From Botryotinia globosa (taxonomy: Eukaryota > Ascomycota > Leotiomycetes > Helotiales > Sclerotiniaceae), in contig RCSZ01000007.1 of assembly GCA_014898425.1 (NCBI GenBank), positions 310,001 to 374,000 on the forward strand: a stretch of DNA of 64,000 nt, in the 5' to 3' direction. Positions 12,740 to 25,243 of the stretch are shown here, one piece after another (position 1 is the stretch's first letter; each line of letters starts with the position of its first letter). The position numbers were made by a program, and so were the translations under genes. Below the pieces are notes generated by a model. The model saw only the letters and a list, made by a program, of their open reading frames with translations. It did no database searches and was not told the origin of the DNA.

Positions 12740-13539
12740 AGCCGAAGTTCATCCTCGAAATTCGAGGTAAGGCTGAAAAGATAGGGAGTGAGTAGTTCGT
12801 GAAGTGGAACAATGTAAAAATCGAAAAACATCCTCCTTTTTGAGTTTATCTGATCTTCTTTATAGTTTCAATGCGACTGTTCTTAATATTCTATGACCAA
12901 CGTGAATACGACTCCGGCCCACTAAACGTTGATGATCTGATAAAATTATCGTTGAGAGAATTGCAAGTTGGGAAAAGTTCCCGCAATGTCTGCTTGGCAC
13001 ATCAGAATTTTTATCAGATGGTTCGAAATCGTTCAAACAACAAGGATATATATCTGATAAGAAGTCTTAGCCCGAGAATGGAGCATTGTTTGAATATATT
13101 TCCCCGATAACGTGGTTTCCCCACTTGGAGCGGTGTTCAATGAAACCACCGAAAGAGGATTAATCTCGGTACCGAGCAAGTTGAAATAGAATATGAGAAT
13201 CGTTCAAATACGGAGGACGTAGCTGAGCTGCAACTCGCAGATTGAAATTTGAATACTTAGCTAGCCAAGTCTCTGGAACGGGTTGTGAAATTCTCAATAT
13301 TGTGTAGAGCCACTCTCTCTATAAGCTGGTGCCCTGTCTTGAGCCTGTCAACTCTACTGAAATCCAGCCATGTCCTTGCAACCAACAGAGAGTGATAGCA
13401 AGAATTATCACGTGGAAAACACATGATGAAAACCGCAGATTGTGTTGCTCAACAAGTAATGGGAGCAACCACACTTCATGTCATCTAACGAAAAAAGCTT
13501 GCATGAATTGCCACCCGCAGGCCTTGGAAGTATAGTATC
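12740..13539. other. Intergenic region
   Basis: About 0.8 kb covering the MFS promoter and the 3' side of the FAD oxidase. A short open frame at 12,871-13,110 on the plus strand has no recognisable features and is not called. Confidence 0.5.
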
Positions 13540-15214
13540 TCAATAAACTTTGAAGTATCCCGGTTGCAGCCGCACGAACACACCATCTGGATCATATTTC
13601 TTTGAAATCTCGACCAACCTCTCATGATTCTCTTTCCCGTAGCTCGGAAATACATCCTGTTGAAGCGCAGCGTAGTTTTGGTACAAAAATCTATGCCAAA
13701 GATTTCGCTCTTTGGCCAAAGTAGTGGATCGTGCAATGCAATTTTCTGCAAACGCTGTAATTCGTGTATCATCTGTGATGTCCGTCCATTGAATCGCAAT
13801 ATTGATTACTAGAGGTTGTTAGACGATGATGAAATTAGACACGTTACTGTACGGAAATTTCTGAATTATTTACTCACGGATCAAGGGACCATCTTCTTTT
13901 GTTATACCAAGAGCATTCCCACCATTCTTGCTAAAGTGCGAGATCATTGGTTCGGAGATCGGTTGAAAGACCAGCGCAGGTAGTAAATTTGTAGCATTCC
14001 TGATGTTTTGAAGTTCTCGATCAAATATCTTGGATATTTCGTTTATCAAATCGGCATCATTCAATATGGTCAATGTCCAGTATGATTCCCTAAGTCCAGA
14101 AGGTTGCGATTCTTCTGTTCCACTGATCAACGACGTAAGGGTCGCGATTCTCAAGTCAGCAGATATAGCGGGTATCTTGGTAAAATTTTCAAAGATAGGA
14201 GGGTTGATGACTGGTTTCCCATAGTCCAATGTGAAGCTGACGAGTGGTGATTCTATCGAAGGGATGTAGACATATGCCAGAAAAACTGCAGCAAATGGAT
14301 CAGAAGCATGATTAATATTGAGGTTGGCCAATGCCTCAATTGCATTAGGAAGTTCTGTTGCATTTGAAGTTGTCGTTCCGCCCCACATATTACCTTGCTC
14401 GAATGAAGCCAGATCAAATCTTGTAACAATGCCAAAATTATTACCACCTCCTCTCAAAGCCCAATACAGATCTGGGTACGATGCTCTATTAATATCACGA
14501 ATAGAACCATTGGCAAGAACGACCTAATGAACTATAAGTTTACAGACGTGAAAAGATGCGAGGAATCATACTTGGTAGTTGTTGACATTATCGCAAGCGA
14601 ATCCATACCGTCCAGAATGAAAAGATATTCCACCCCCAAGTGTTAGACCCCCAACTCCGATTCCAACGACTCTGCCACCGATAACTCCAATTTTTGCTGC
14701 GTCCATTACCGGATAAAGATTGGACCACAGTGTACCTGCTCCAACGAAAACTTCTGTTTTGTCGCTCGAGATATTGATTTGGTCAAGATTGCTTAAATCT
14801 ATCACGACAGCATTCTCAATATTTGATGCGCCCGAGAAACATGCATGCCCACCACTCTTGACGGCAAATTGGCAATCTTGAGACTTAAGTACTTGTATGG
14901 TAGTAGAGACATCCTCCGCAGATATCGGCGTCACTCGACATTCGGGTTGCAATTCAGCTTGTTGTAGCGACCAATAAAATTGCTCAGATTCATATATAGT
15001 ACTACCAGGGAACGATACCCGGCCTTTGAGAATCCGAGAAAGAAATTGACACTGAAGAGTTGAGTATGGTCAAATATACTTTCTATGATAGACTTACGGT
15101 GGTGTAGCATTTCGAAATTGAATGTAGTTGCCCAAGATACTCGCCTCTTAGGTCGAAGCCAAAACAACAAGATATCCATAATATAAAGTTAAAAAGGGAC
15201 AATGATGAGAACAT
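13540..15214 (-). CDS. Secreted FAD-linked oxidase (berberine-bridge-like)
   Basis: Four exons, 15214-15098, 15051-14572, 14523-13878 and 13808-13540, give 503 aa. The start at 15214 supplies a signal peptide (MFSSLSLFNFILWISCC) and keeps the frame through exon 2. The FAD-binding part has VSFPGSTIYE, then KSGGHACFSG with the His (about residue 108) that carries the covalent flavin in this family. It continues with GGGISFHSGRYGFACDNV and ALRGGGNNFGIVTRF. The C-terminus has the family ending YDPDGVFVRLQPGYFK. The Cys that forms a second flavin bond in bicovalent members is absent at the expected place (GRVVGIGVGG), so monocovalent FAD is inferred. Such enzymes oxidise alcohols, sugars or ring systems in secondary metabolism; the substrate is unknown. 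Confidence 0.92.
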
Positions 15215-17702
15215 GTTGACAGGTTGATGAGAGCTTAAAATATCGATAATCTAAGAGGAAGAGAAGATATAGAAAGTCTGAAGTGGCTTGATACTAACAC
15301 TAGTACATTATTGGAAGGTAGTGCAGCATGATGAACAGTGAGACAAAAGTTTCCTAACCTATGAGCGAATGGTAAATACCCTGTGGCATGAGACAATTGA
15401 TTGATTTCAGCTCGCAACCATATCAGTGGTTTATTTCGTTGATCACTCCTGCGAGGAGCGCATTATTTGTTAGCATGCGGTCAACCATTGCTCACACTTA
15501 CAATTTTCCATTTTATCCTCATCTTCATCCCAGAAGACTCGACAATGGATAAAGAGTGTACCAAGCATTTGGTCGGTGTGAATTGGTGAAAATCCTCGAT
15601 ATTCTTTGGCAGCAAGATGACATCTTGCCGTTCCATTCCATTTTACCCCACACTTTCCTTTTAGTGACTACCCGTCTACCCTTAATGCACACGTTGTATA
15701 CATTACAGCCGATCCGAAATTGTCTCACGAGAACCCCGAAGACCGAAGCCTAAACGGTTGTTTACTGTCAGCTTTGTGTTTGGACTTCGACAGTGCTCAA
15801 CAATTGTCGATTTGTACTTGAAGATTGAATTTGAAGATTGAAAGTACTTCAATGCTATATCTGCGTATTTGTGTTCGGACATTCAAAGCATTATGGCTAT
15901 GTATGTCGAATCTGAATTGTAACATTCGTGTTTGGTTTTCGGCTTTAATTTCCAGCAGTGAGATAATGAGCGCCTCGTAAATCTCGATAAGTTTGTTCGT
16001 GTAAAATGTTTCTGGTATGAGATTTGGATCGTAAAGTTGTGGAAAAACTGTCCCACTCCTGGTATATATCCGTATGGATCGATGAATTCGACTTCACGGT
16101 GGTTAACCCATTCACTATGTGTCTTCCTCACTGAGCCATAGTGATAATCTGATAGCCACAGTCATCATCGACTCATCCGTAATGCCTGTGACCAGTCTTC
16201 CAGTTCTATATGCATCCAACTCCTTGATAATGAGTTTATTGCACACCTAGAAAGGAAGCCATCTTCCCCTCACCGATAAGAGGATTTCTTTGAAATCAAT
16301 ATGAAAGTCTTACCTAACCATGATTAGGTGGAAACTATGAATGGCAATTATGCTTTTGGTTAGATTGGTCGACCGTCGTGCTCATGGTTTGATTAAAGTA
16401 ATCCCGAAAAGAGCAAGACAGGAGTAGTACATTTCTCTTTATACCACTTGGGACGTGAGAATGGAATTGTCTTCCGAGAGGACCTTTATCTAGTGATTAT
16501 GAAAATTTCTATAGCGATATCCATCCACTTGGAGATAGGCAAGAAGAAAATAGCTGTATGGTTTTCGAGACTTAAAATGAAGGTTGTGTTTGCATGCAGC
16601 CACCGATACACATGAATTATTCAGAAATAGATATGAAAGACTGACAGAGACTCCAACAGTCTCTAAACGAAGAATTCAAACTCACGGCAGATAGCAAAGG
16701 TTGATATGCCTTTATGGGTCCCACTATTTGAACCTTCATCTTGAATAGCTTAATCAAACTCCCAGCCACCGAACCCAACAGTCGAATTTTATATACTATT
16801 GGTGTTCGCAGCCACCAAAATGGTTAGGAATATTTATAACCTTCCTCTAGCAAATCCACTTGGATGAGATTTGAACAAGAGTGGAGAGCCTCGGTCGCGG
16901 ATGTAGATCATTGAGTTGTAATCCTGTCTGTATAAATCCACACCGAGGACCTCGGCGTAGACATGCAACAAAACGTTTCAAATACTTCCAATCCACTGAT
17001 AGTGAAGCCACGTCGAGAGACAAGGAAGTGAGAGATGCAACAGAAAATCAAAGCCAGTAGAGAGCTTTGTCGTGATGAACATGCCAACAAATGTGATGTG
17101 CTGCGTGCTAAGCCCTGAGTAAAAACAAGGGTTTGATTGCTCCCAAAATCATCCGCGCCGCCAACACCAACTGCTACGATAGAAAGGCTAGACCGAGCGA
17201 GTTAAGACTCGGGTCGTACTGATAATGTTGATGGAAATTGTTGGATCCAGTCTTTGAATTGCTACAGCCGCCAGCTTCACACTGATTGACTGTAAGGACC
17301 CACGTTCATTATTCTGGAACCGTTATGCTTATTAGTCTTACCCGAGTCTTCGTATGCGCCGACATATCTCAGATGTTGTCTACCTTTTGGTGGGAAAGAC
17401 CACATTGCGATCCAAGAGTGGGTGAGTTGATGATCTACGTTACTAATTCTGGAAGCCATGGATCAGTTCACAAATTGATGTGATTGACGGCGGTTCATGA
17501 CTGTGATGACGAAGAGAATTTGTACTAGGACGGGCCCAGTCTTTACTCAAGAAAGTTGTCTGACAGGCTCGAGACAGCTAGACCCGGAACACTAATCAAA
17601 TGTGTTTTACTTCACCTGCAGCCTGAACCATTTCCCCGCAAGTAAAAAGAATAACCTGGAAACATCCAATTATATCTTGGATTTGTCGAGGGATGGTGAT
17701 AG

Positions 17703-17762
17703 ATGAGGGTGAGGATGAGGATGAGGGTGAGCATGAGGATGAGGATGAGAATGAGGATGACA
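17703..17762. repeat. GAGGAT-type hexamer repeat
   Basis: About ten imperfect copies of GATGAG/GAGGAT in a row. Confidence 0.85.
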
Positions 17763-17775
17763 TGGTGGACTAGGG

Positions 17776-17826
17776 ACGAGATACACGAGATACACGAGAT
17801 ACACGAGATACACGAGATACACGATA
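17776..17826. repeat. 9-bp tandem repeat ACACGAGAT
   Basis: Five near-perfect copies of the 9-mer ACACGAGAT, immediately after the hexamer repeat. Confidence 0.9.
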
Positions 17827-18090
17827 GCCGCAGTCATCTTCATCAAAGTCATACTCATACCCATACCCATTCTCCTTCCCGTTCTCATTCTACCATGCAG
17901 TTGCTGGGTTCCATGAAGGAATCTTGTTGACAAGGGATCTGAGCGGTAACACCCAAGAAAAACCATATTTTTGGCTTGGTGGGCTTGTCGCACACATCAC
18001 ATAATAAACTTCACCTCCTATTTTTGTTCCGTCCAGAAGACAGAGAAGTCAAATCAAGTCAAGACAAGACAAGACATGAGTCAGATTTAT

Positions 18091-18104
18091 TTCTTCTTCT
18101 CTTC

Positions 18105-18136
<32 letters not shown>

Positions 18137-18146
18137 CTTCTTCTTC
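18091..18146. repeat. (TTC)n microsatellite
   Basis: About 18 TTC units, mostly perfect, roughly 240 bp upstream of the PH-domain gene start. It may lie in its promoter or 5' UTR. Confidence 0.92.
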
Positions 18147-18381
18147 CACAACTCAATTGCTTCTACCATTGTCTCAATTCCTCTTTACCATGCGAATATC
18201 CGATTAACTTGAGGAAAACTCAATTGAAACTTATTCAGAAACAAACAATAGGAGAACGTTTGCAAATTCACTATCTGCCGCATGCAGTACAAATATTATC
18301 ATAAAGATCATGTCGGATCGGGATTTGGTACAACACGATCCAACAAATTTCTGAGCGGACCTTCAACAAAATACACAAATC

Positions 18382-19811
18382 ATGAGTACAAACGTTACTG
18401 AACTTTTCAGAAATCATGTAACAATGGACGACATTACAATTAATCCTCAAGCCGCGCAAACCTCGAGTTTAAGAAGAGTGTCGATGGAGGAATATTACAA
18501 GCAAAATAATGAATCTTCCGATCACATACAAGAACCAGAAGTTGAGGAGGAACCAGAGGAAGAATCAGAACAAGAGCCAGAAATTGATGTCGAGGATAAA
18601 TCTACAAATTCGCAGTCAATAATAGATCCTCTGCTTGATTCTCCTCCTTCTTACGATGCTTCTGTTCGATCCCAAAATATGCGAAATCGTTTGAATATTC
18701 AACCTCGAGAAGATGAAGGAAGGGAAATCCTCCCAGGGTATTCTACTGGTATCAGTTTGGAGAATGTTTTTATGAGAAAAATGGAAATGCAGGGCGCGAT
18801 ACACAGAGCTTCGGATAGGAATTGGTATCGAGTATATGCAACATTACAAGGAACACTTTTGACTTTTCACAAGGTCAAAGGCTCCGGGGTATTTGGTTTG
18901 GAGCTTGGGGATCGAAAGAGTACACCGGATTTACCTGTCGGTACAAAACGTGGAAGTTTATTGGGAAGCTACAATTTACAACATGCAGAAGTTGGCATAG
19001 CTGCAGATTATGTGAAGTAGGTTTATATACACCAAGTATTGAGAGGGTTGTACTAATACCTATCAGGAAGCACTATGTTATTCGAGTCCGAGCAGAAGCA
19101 GATCAGTTCCTTCTATCCTGCGTGAAGATCGAAACCTTCGTTACCTGGCTCCAATCACTCTTCACAGCTATCAACCTCTCTATGCCTCTCGATGAGCGAC
19201 AAATACCCCGAGACCAATCGATTCCGCGATCACGAAGACGAAGAAGAAGGGAAGCCAGAGAGGTACAGGTCAACGATGAACTTATTCGAGCACAAGAAGA
19301 ACTCATCCGAACACATTATCCCAATTTCGCAAGTTCAAACACCCCCGAAGGTAGAGCCATCACCACTTCCTCTCGATCATCCACAGCTCGTCCCTCCACC
19401 CAATCCTCCGCACCTCACATATCACGCCTCCCCGACGAATGCATTAACGAATCTGAAGCCGCGCTGGAAGCTCTTCGAGAAATGGGTCTTATAAGCAGCC
19501 GATCCCGTCGTCATCGCATACTTCGACGCACACCAAACCCCACCTCTTCCCATTCTTTCTGTCCCGAAACGGGAAAATGGCGCCCGGAACATGCGTGGTC
19601 TCCCAGATACGATATGATATATGCCAAAAAATGCATGGCGATCCTCACAAGTCGCTCACCTCGAAAATCAAATTACTTAATCATGAAAGGAAAACAATGG
19701 ATTGTGGATTGGAGTACCGGCTCATTAACCAGATGCGAACCTCCGGAATATGGAGAGGAGTATTGTGGGAGCTGGAAAATAAGCCATAATGGTACGCCGG
19801 TCAAGGCGTGA
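18382..19811 (+). CDS. PH-domain protein
   Basis: Two exons, 18382-19016 and 19067-19811, give 459 aa. The intron runs GTAGGT to TATCAG with a CTAAT branch. The N-terminal 120 residues are acidic (a Glu/Pro stretch near residues 50-75). A pleckstrin-homology fold follows at about residues 130-275, with RNWYRVYATLQGTLLTFHKV for the first strands and DQFLLSCVKIETFVTWLQSL ending in the conserved Trp of the C-terminal helix. The remainder is basic (RSRRRRRREAREV), Ser/Thr-rich, and ends in a Trp-rich segment. It resembles uncharacterised fungal PH proteins that probably bind membrane phosphoinositides. No catalytic domain is visible. A second ATG 14 codons downstream is possible. Confidence 0.88.
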
Positions 19812-20339
19812 ATTATAGAATTGGGATGGAGTTTTTTTTTTAACTTCTTTTCATTTGTTAGGTTGGGTGTAATGGCGGGCTTTACGCTGGGTGGGTAGAA
19901 TTGGCGTCTCAAATATACAAATTATTTTGGTTTCGGATGAACCGTTGAAAGATATTATAGATACCAGGACGGGAACATGGGATATGAATCGAGGTGTTTC
20001 TGGAGCCTAGACATTTTCTTGAGTCATTCGTATTGTTATATAGCGCGCAATCCATCATCGATTGCATGCATGGTCTCAGTATAGTATAAATAAAAACTTT
20101 ATACTTCATCAATTTCGTCCCGGCCTTGATGAAAGCCAATCTTCAAAGTAACTCCCGTGTACACCGAATCCCTTTATCAATACCGCCAAGCGCCATGAGA
20201 TGAAATCCAATCAACGCCGATAAATCTACACCTCCCGTTGCCTTCCTTAATTACACCCAACTCCCTTCTTCCACCAAAGAATTCCCATTATCATTCTCCC
20301 CCCTCATCTCCCCCAGCTCCATAGCTACCAAAAGCTAAC
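19812..20339. other. Convergent 3' intergenic region
   Basis: Between the PH-domain gene and NNF1, which face each other. Presumably 3' UTRs. Nothing else is recognised. Confidence 0.55.
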
Positions 20340-21119
20340 CTACGCATCCCTCAAAGCATTCTCGGCCTCTAAAGCTTCCTTCCCCAGTCCATCCACCTCC
20401 CGATCCATAACCTCATTCGCGCGATCCAGATCTTCAACCACAATTTCAACCCCTCTTACTAATTTCTCAATCTCCTCTCGCTGTTTCTGGATTTCGTCTG
20501 CGAGACTCGCGTTTTGCGATTGTGTCGTTTGGAGTTTGGCGTTGAGTTGTGATTGTTGCGTTGTGTAGAGGGGGGTGAGATGGGCGGCCAGGATGGAGGG
20601 CGCGGGGAGGGTGTGTGGGCTGGAGGGGGGAGGTCAGTTGTTTGTTTATGGGGGTGGTGATAGTGAGAGTAATGGTAGAGAGAGAGAGATAGACCATAGT
20701 ATAGAAAAGAAAGAACGGAAGAAAGATGAATAGGAAAATCACACTCACGCAACACCCAGATCTCTCCCCTCGGTCTCCGCATCCACGCCCCTCGCCTTCC
20801 TCCGTCTCGCACTCTCAATCACCCCCTCCAGTCCATTCAATCGTTCCACCACTCTGCGTTCCTGCAAAATCATCTCGAATTCATCGAGTGCGAATTGGCG
20901 CAATCGGGAAACCATCTGTCCGTGCACGGCTCTGAGCGCTTCCGGCGCATTGCGCGAGATGGAGGGGAAACAGGAGGAGAAGGCGGGGTAGGATATGGTG
21001 TGTAGGGCGGAGGCGAGAGATTTTTCATACACGGTGTAGAGAGCGTTGGCGCGGGGGCCTGGGGTGAGCGGGATGGGGGCTTGGGGGGGAGGAGAGGGGG
21101 AGGGAGAAGTGCTGGGCAT
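20340..21119 (-). CDS. NNF1: Kinetochore MIND/Mis12 complex subunit Nnf1
   Basis: Two exons, 21119-20749 and 20619-20340, give 216 aa, close to fungal Nnf1 length. The N-terminus is Pro/Ser-rich, then TPGPRANALYTVYEKSLASA and the conserved SYPAFSSCFPSISRNAPEAL, which is characteristic of Nnf1/PMF1. Next come LRAVHGQMVSRLRQFALDEF and two coiled-coil stretches: ERRVVERLNGLEGVIESARR, and the C-terminal Gln/Glu/Leu heptads. Nnf1 pairs with Mtw1/Mis12 in the four-subunit complex that links centromere chromatin to the microtubule-binding Ndc80 complex. The intron is pyrimidine-rich and spans 20620-20748. The assignment rests on the SYPAF...NAPEAL block and the coiled coils. Confidence 0.88.
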
Positions 21120-21686
21120 GGTTGGGGTTTGGGGTCGTGGTGGGGAGATTCTTTGGTTTGTAGTTGCGGAAGTTTTTGAGTCGGTGGTGTGGATGAGAGT
21201 GAATTATATAGTTGTAATTGTGGTTGTGGCTGTAGTTGCGACGATGAGGATTGCGTGGATGGATAGCTAGCTGAATGAGCGATTGTTTACTTTACATTTT
21301 TTTGCGAATCGGTTCGGTTGTCGCGACGAATTGATACAGTAATTAGTGGAATGACGCGTTGTCGCTAGTTTTAGCGTATGTTTTTAGCATTGGTTCCCCT
21401 GGACATCTGCTGAGTTTCAGGCGATTTTCTGTTTGATGAATTTCCCAGTGGATATTTTTACTGTTTCTGCATTATTTGAAGAATGGGGAGCTGATGTCGT
21501 CAATCTTTTTCATGGTGATATTTCACTCTGCCAAGAATAATCTACTCGAGATGCATTTCATCACCGGTATCGATTACTTTGTGCGAACGACACACCTGAT
21601 ATGTCGATAGGGATAGCATAGCATAGTTATGGTTAACTACATCTGTAGAAACTATTTGTCAGAAGTCTTGACGACAGGAACCAAAA
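21120..21686. other. Intergenic region
   Basis: NNF1 promoter side and the 3' side of the CorA-like relic. No gene is seen. Confidence 0.5.
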
Positions 21687-22880
21687 TTACCAAGTGGCAT
21701 TTGGATACCTTAAGCACGCAAATAGTTGTGTTTCAATCCAACCTACTGCAAAGAACGTAGCAGGGAGAAATAGAACACCTGTCAATGATATAATTGTTTG
21801 CTTCCTTGTTTCTCGCATCCCTAGCTCTCTGTGTACCCCCTGTTTTGCTTCGAACTCTGTGTTTTTAACTTCTTCTAGGCGTTCCTTTCTTCGAGCATAA
21901 AATATCTCCAGTTGCCTCTGTCTCTCTTGCCTGTAAAAATCTAGCGAAAACATTCTCTCTAACATTTCCCCGATTAACTTCAATCTCGATATTGTAATTT
22001 CACGATGGGCCCTTGTTCCCTGGAGTCTGGACTGAAGCAGTCTAAGCCTTCCCCCTATCATTGCTTGAATCTTTCTTAATCTTTCCTTTCTCTCATCCGG
22101 CCACAAAGGTTTGAAATCAAATAACGTTTTCTGCATTTCTTGGACAACAGTGGCATGCCCTTCCAGTCGCTTCCACGAAACATTGTCATGACAGTCTACC
22201 AGGTCACTGTTGAGTTGAAAAAAATTGACATTATCCAATTTAGTAAAATCTGGGTCTGCGTATCTGTGGGATGCATCTGCTACATATTTTTTGCAAGATT
22301 TGGACTCGCTCTCGATCGTATCTGCGACTTTCATCTTCTCCGAAATCAATGTCACAAGAAAAGACTAGAGCAGGCAGGAATAAGGGATGATCGATTTCAC
22401 CGATGCACTGACGAAAACATGTAATGCATCGAGTGACATCGGCGCGAGGCGTACCCTTGAAAAAAGCATTCGTTATACCAGTCTTAAGGGAATATGAGAG
22501 GACCAATTCCCAGCTCCGAGCATCAGATGCGTTCTCCACGTTACTCTTACGATATATTATCTCTGCAGAAGATCAGCCTTGCTACATATTATATATTCAC
22601 ACCCACTCACGAAGATAAAGACCATTATCGTTGTGCTCATATCCAGACCAATAAAATAGGCCCACTGCGCTTAGAGTCTCAATCCATGAGTGAGGAAGAT
22701 GCATTGCGCTGACAATCTTTTTATGAAAGCCATCAGGTAAAGATAAAAACTTTGGCTCGAATGTATTAGGATGGATTGCATTTCCTTGCAGGCTGTTACC
22801 GTTAGTGAAGAGGAAATTTCTAATAGTAGAACATCTAATCGAATTCGGATTTGAGATCGTATCTCCATAGCCACGCCGAT
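21687..22880 (-). pseudogene. CorA-like protein, truncated and frameshifted
   Basis: An upstream exon (to 22611) reads LPDGFHKKIVSAMHLPHSWI and GLFYWSGYEH. It splices (GTGAGT to CTGCAG, 22610-22563) to an exon with SWELVLSYSLKTGITNAFFK and HPLFLPALVFS. The frame then changes near 22,340 and continues as a long amphipathic helix region, ending at one hydrophobic segment, ISLTGVLFLPATFFAVGW. Fungal CorA-like proteins carry a similar cytosolic half, followed by two membrane helices with a short signature between them. Here only the first helix is present before the stop at 21687. No ATG is seen in frame at the 5' end. I read it as a decayed gene. An unusual intact variant with an extra intron is less likely. 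Confidence 0.65.
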
Positions 22881-25243
22881 GCTACAAAGCTAAGCACACT
22901 CATGTTGATTGATTAACCAGCCGAGCTGGCTGATATGACGAGTTGGTCAAACGGAATGTGGAAAATGCTATGATCTAGTAACATCAAAGATTCACAATCA
23001 TCGCTTCCTCGTTGATATCTCCTAGGATACCTAAAACGAAATCTTCTGTACGCTGAAAACTCTTGCATGAGTCTAATACCTCCGATGCATCCTTGATTTT
23101 TGTTTTTGAATCTGCCCTAGAATCTGTAAGCTTAATTCTAATTTGATTTTAATAACAGACTATAAGTGGATCAAAGCCTCTTTAGCAACCGAATATTGAA
23201 TTTCTCGTTGCTCGAAATTCAGATCTCACCTTTTGATCCAAAAAGTCGTCGAATTCTTCGACCTCAAGAATGGTTTCTTCGGTCACTGTGGTTCGATATT
23301 CCGGATCCTTTTACACCAGTGAGATCATTGGCGTCTAGATACAAAAGAGCGAAGATTCATGACGTTCATAAGGTCAGGTGACTTACAGCGTAGAGAAAAG
23401 TTTCGAAACATGTTGTTTTCTCTTGCACTATAGTGCAATCTTGCAAATGTTGGTCAAATAAAAATTTATCCATGCCAATCTAAATGGTATAAAATGGCTA
23501 AACACTGATTGCGGCACGGCAAATGGAACCATTATTGATACGCAATTCATGAGGCTCAAAACTATTTCGCGATCGGATTTGTTACTGAATGAGGTCACCG
23601 ACAGGATGCATACCCAGGTACCTACCCAGTTCACGCGAGTGTTCGTGTGAGTGAGGCTGAATCACCAGGTGGCATTACTTTGAGCCAATAAATTCAATTA
23701 ACTTCATGACAACAGATTGATGGCTGTGAAAACACACAGCTCGTGCCATTCACCTATTGGCTACAACAAATCCTACATATTAACCACAGCCGGCACATTC
23801 GGGCAACATTTAATCAATTATTTAAACGTCGTCATGATATGTGGCTTGTCGTGGCCAAATAAATTCTCCTCTGATGCATAACTCTATTATGCGCATATTG
23901 CTGGCTGGCGGGTGCACCCAAGCACCTTCTTATGTTCATTGGATGATGATTGTAGCACAAGTTCTTCGATCATCAAATCTCTTTGAGAATTTTTCCTTCA
24001 TAGCTACATAAGATGGAGGTGCTTCGAAATATAAAAGTTCGAAAAATGAGGAAAAAAGTACAGAATGCTAGACTTCCGAAGCAATCTCAAACCTAAGTGG
24101 AAGCTTTCAAACCGTTTTGAATGCGACTAACACCTATGCATATCATACAGTCTTCAGGAAATCTACGCATCAACTCAAGCAGAGTAAATCTATATGCCAG
24201 TGGACAGACCCGTAGCTTCACAGATCTTGCAGTGAGCTAAGCCAGCGACATCAAACTAAATCAAATTGTGGCCGCCGTTGCTGGATCGTTGTCTCTTCGG
24301 TCTCACATGACGATCGTATTCGAAATACGAATTAAAGGCGGATCAAGCACAGGCTCCTCCTGCCTTGCTTAGGTACTACGATATCACCACAACTTGCGGA
24401 ACATGCAGGGCAGGATTCTGGCATCATCTCCAGGCGGCACTTGCGGTGGACCAACAGGTTGTATTTGTACATATGTGAATTTCGGTTCATGTTTTAGTAT
24501 TATGGAGAATGGTGAGTTGATGTTCAAACCCGTGTGATTTTCCAGCTAGAATGCTTTTCGGAATTCAGGAATTGGTATTGATACTTATCTAATGGCTCTA
24601 CGATGGATTACTGTAGCACATTTTGCGATATAACAGGAAAACTTGGAGACTATAGTTAGATTATAGATGCTATGTTATAAATATCGGAGAAAATTCGAAT
24701 TTCTAATAGAATGAGAAGAAAAGTATGATTTATCCAATAGAGGTCTTCCAAATGTCACCTGCTATCCTCGCTCCCTCTCTCATTTTTATCCCAGATTTTT
24801 CCATGGTGTGCGCATAACTTTTAGCCCCAGCCCAGCTCCAACGAACTTTCAATATCAACCTGGAACTCCGTATTACAATGCCTACATTGAAATGATCCCA
24901 CCGATATTTGCATCAGTCAGCTATTTGCCTCGAGTAGAAGTCTGCGAGATTTCTCATAATAAGTGTATCATTGCATTTATCCCAGCGCCACCGCCGGCAT
25001 ATATCAGAACTAACTTGACCCTTCCCGGCCTTTCAAAATGATATGTTTATCCCCATTTGAGGTATAAAGACACCCACCATCGTATAATGTACCGGAAGCA
25101 ATTGCCACTGGGGCAAGTAACGCGGTGTGATTCGTGATAAAATTTGGCATAGGATCAAGTACGCCGACGCAATCTTCTCGCTGATAAAATGTTTTTCATA
25201 GCCATTATCCAGATGGCGTTAATGCAGTCCGACTTTGATGCCC
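22881..25243. other. Intergenic region, no gene recognised
   Basis: About 2.4 kb. Short open frames at 23,166-23,381 and 24,808-25,041 on the plus strand have no family features. No inverted repeats or RNA genes were noticed. Confidence 0.5.

Larger units (their letters stand above)
15215..18381. other. Long intergenic region with microsatellites
   Basis: About 3.2 kb without a supportable gene. It holds the oxidase promoter, several short tandem repeats (17.7-18.15 kb, listed separately) and the promoter of the PH-domain gene. Short open frames here are formed largely by repeats or lack ATG starts. Confidence 0.55.

Noticed and set aside
12871..13110. 80-codon plus-strand frame upstream of the MFS gene
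   Set aside because: It has no recognisable domain and lies in the promoter of the divergent gene.
17670..18212. Short frames with His-Pro, Tyr-Leu-Val or poly-Ser/Phe runs on both strands
   Set aside because: All are produced by the hexamer, 9-mer and TTC repeats.
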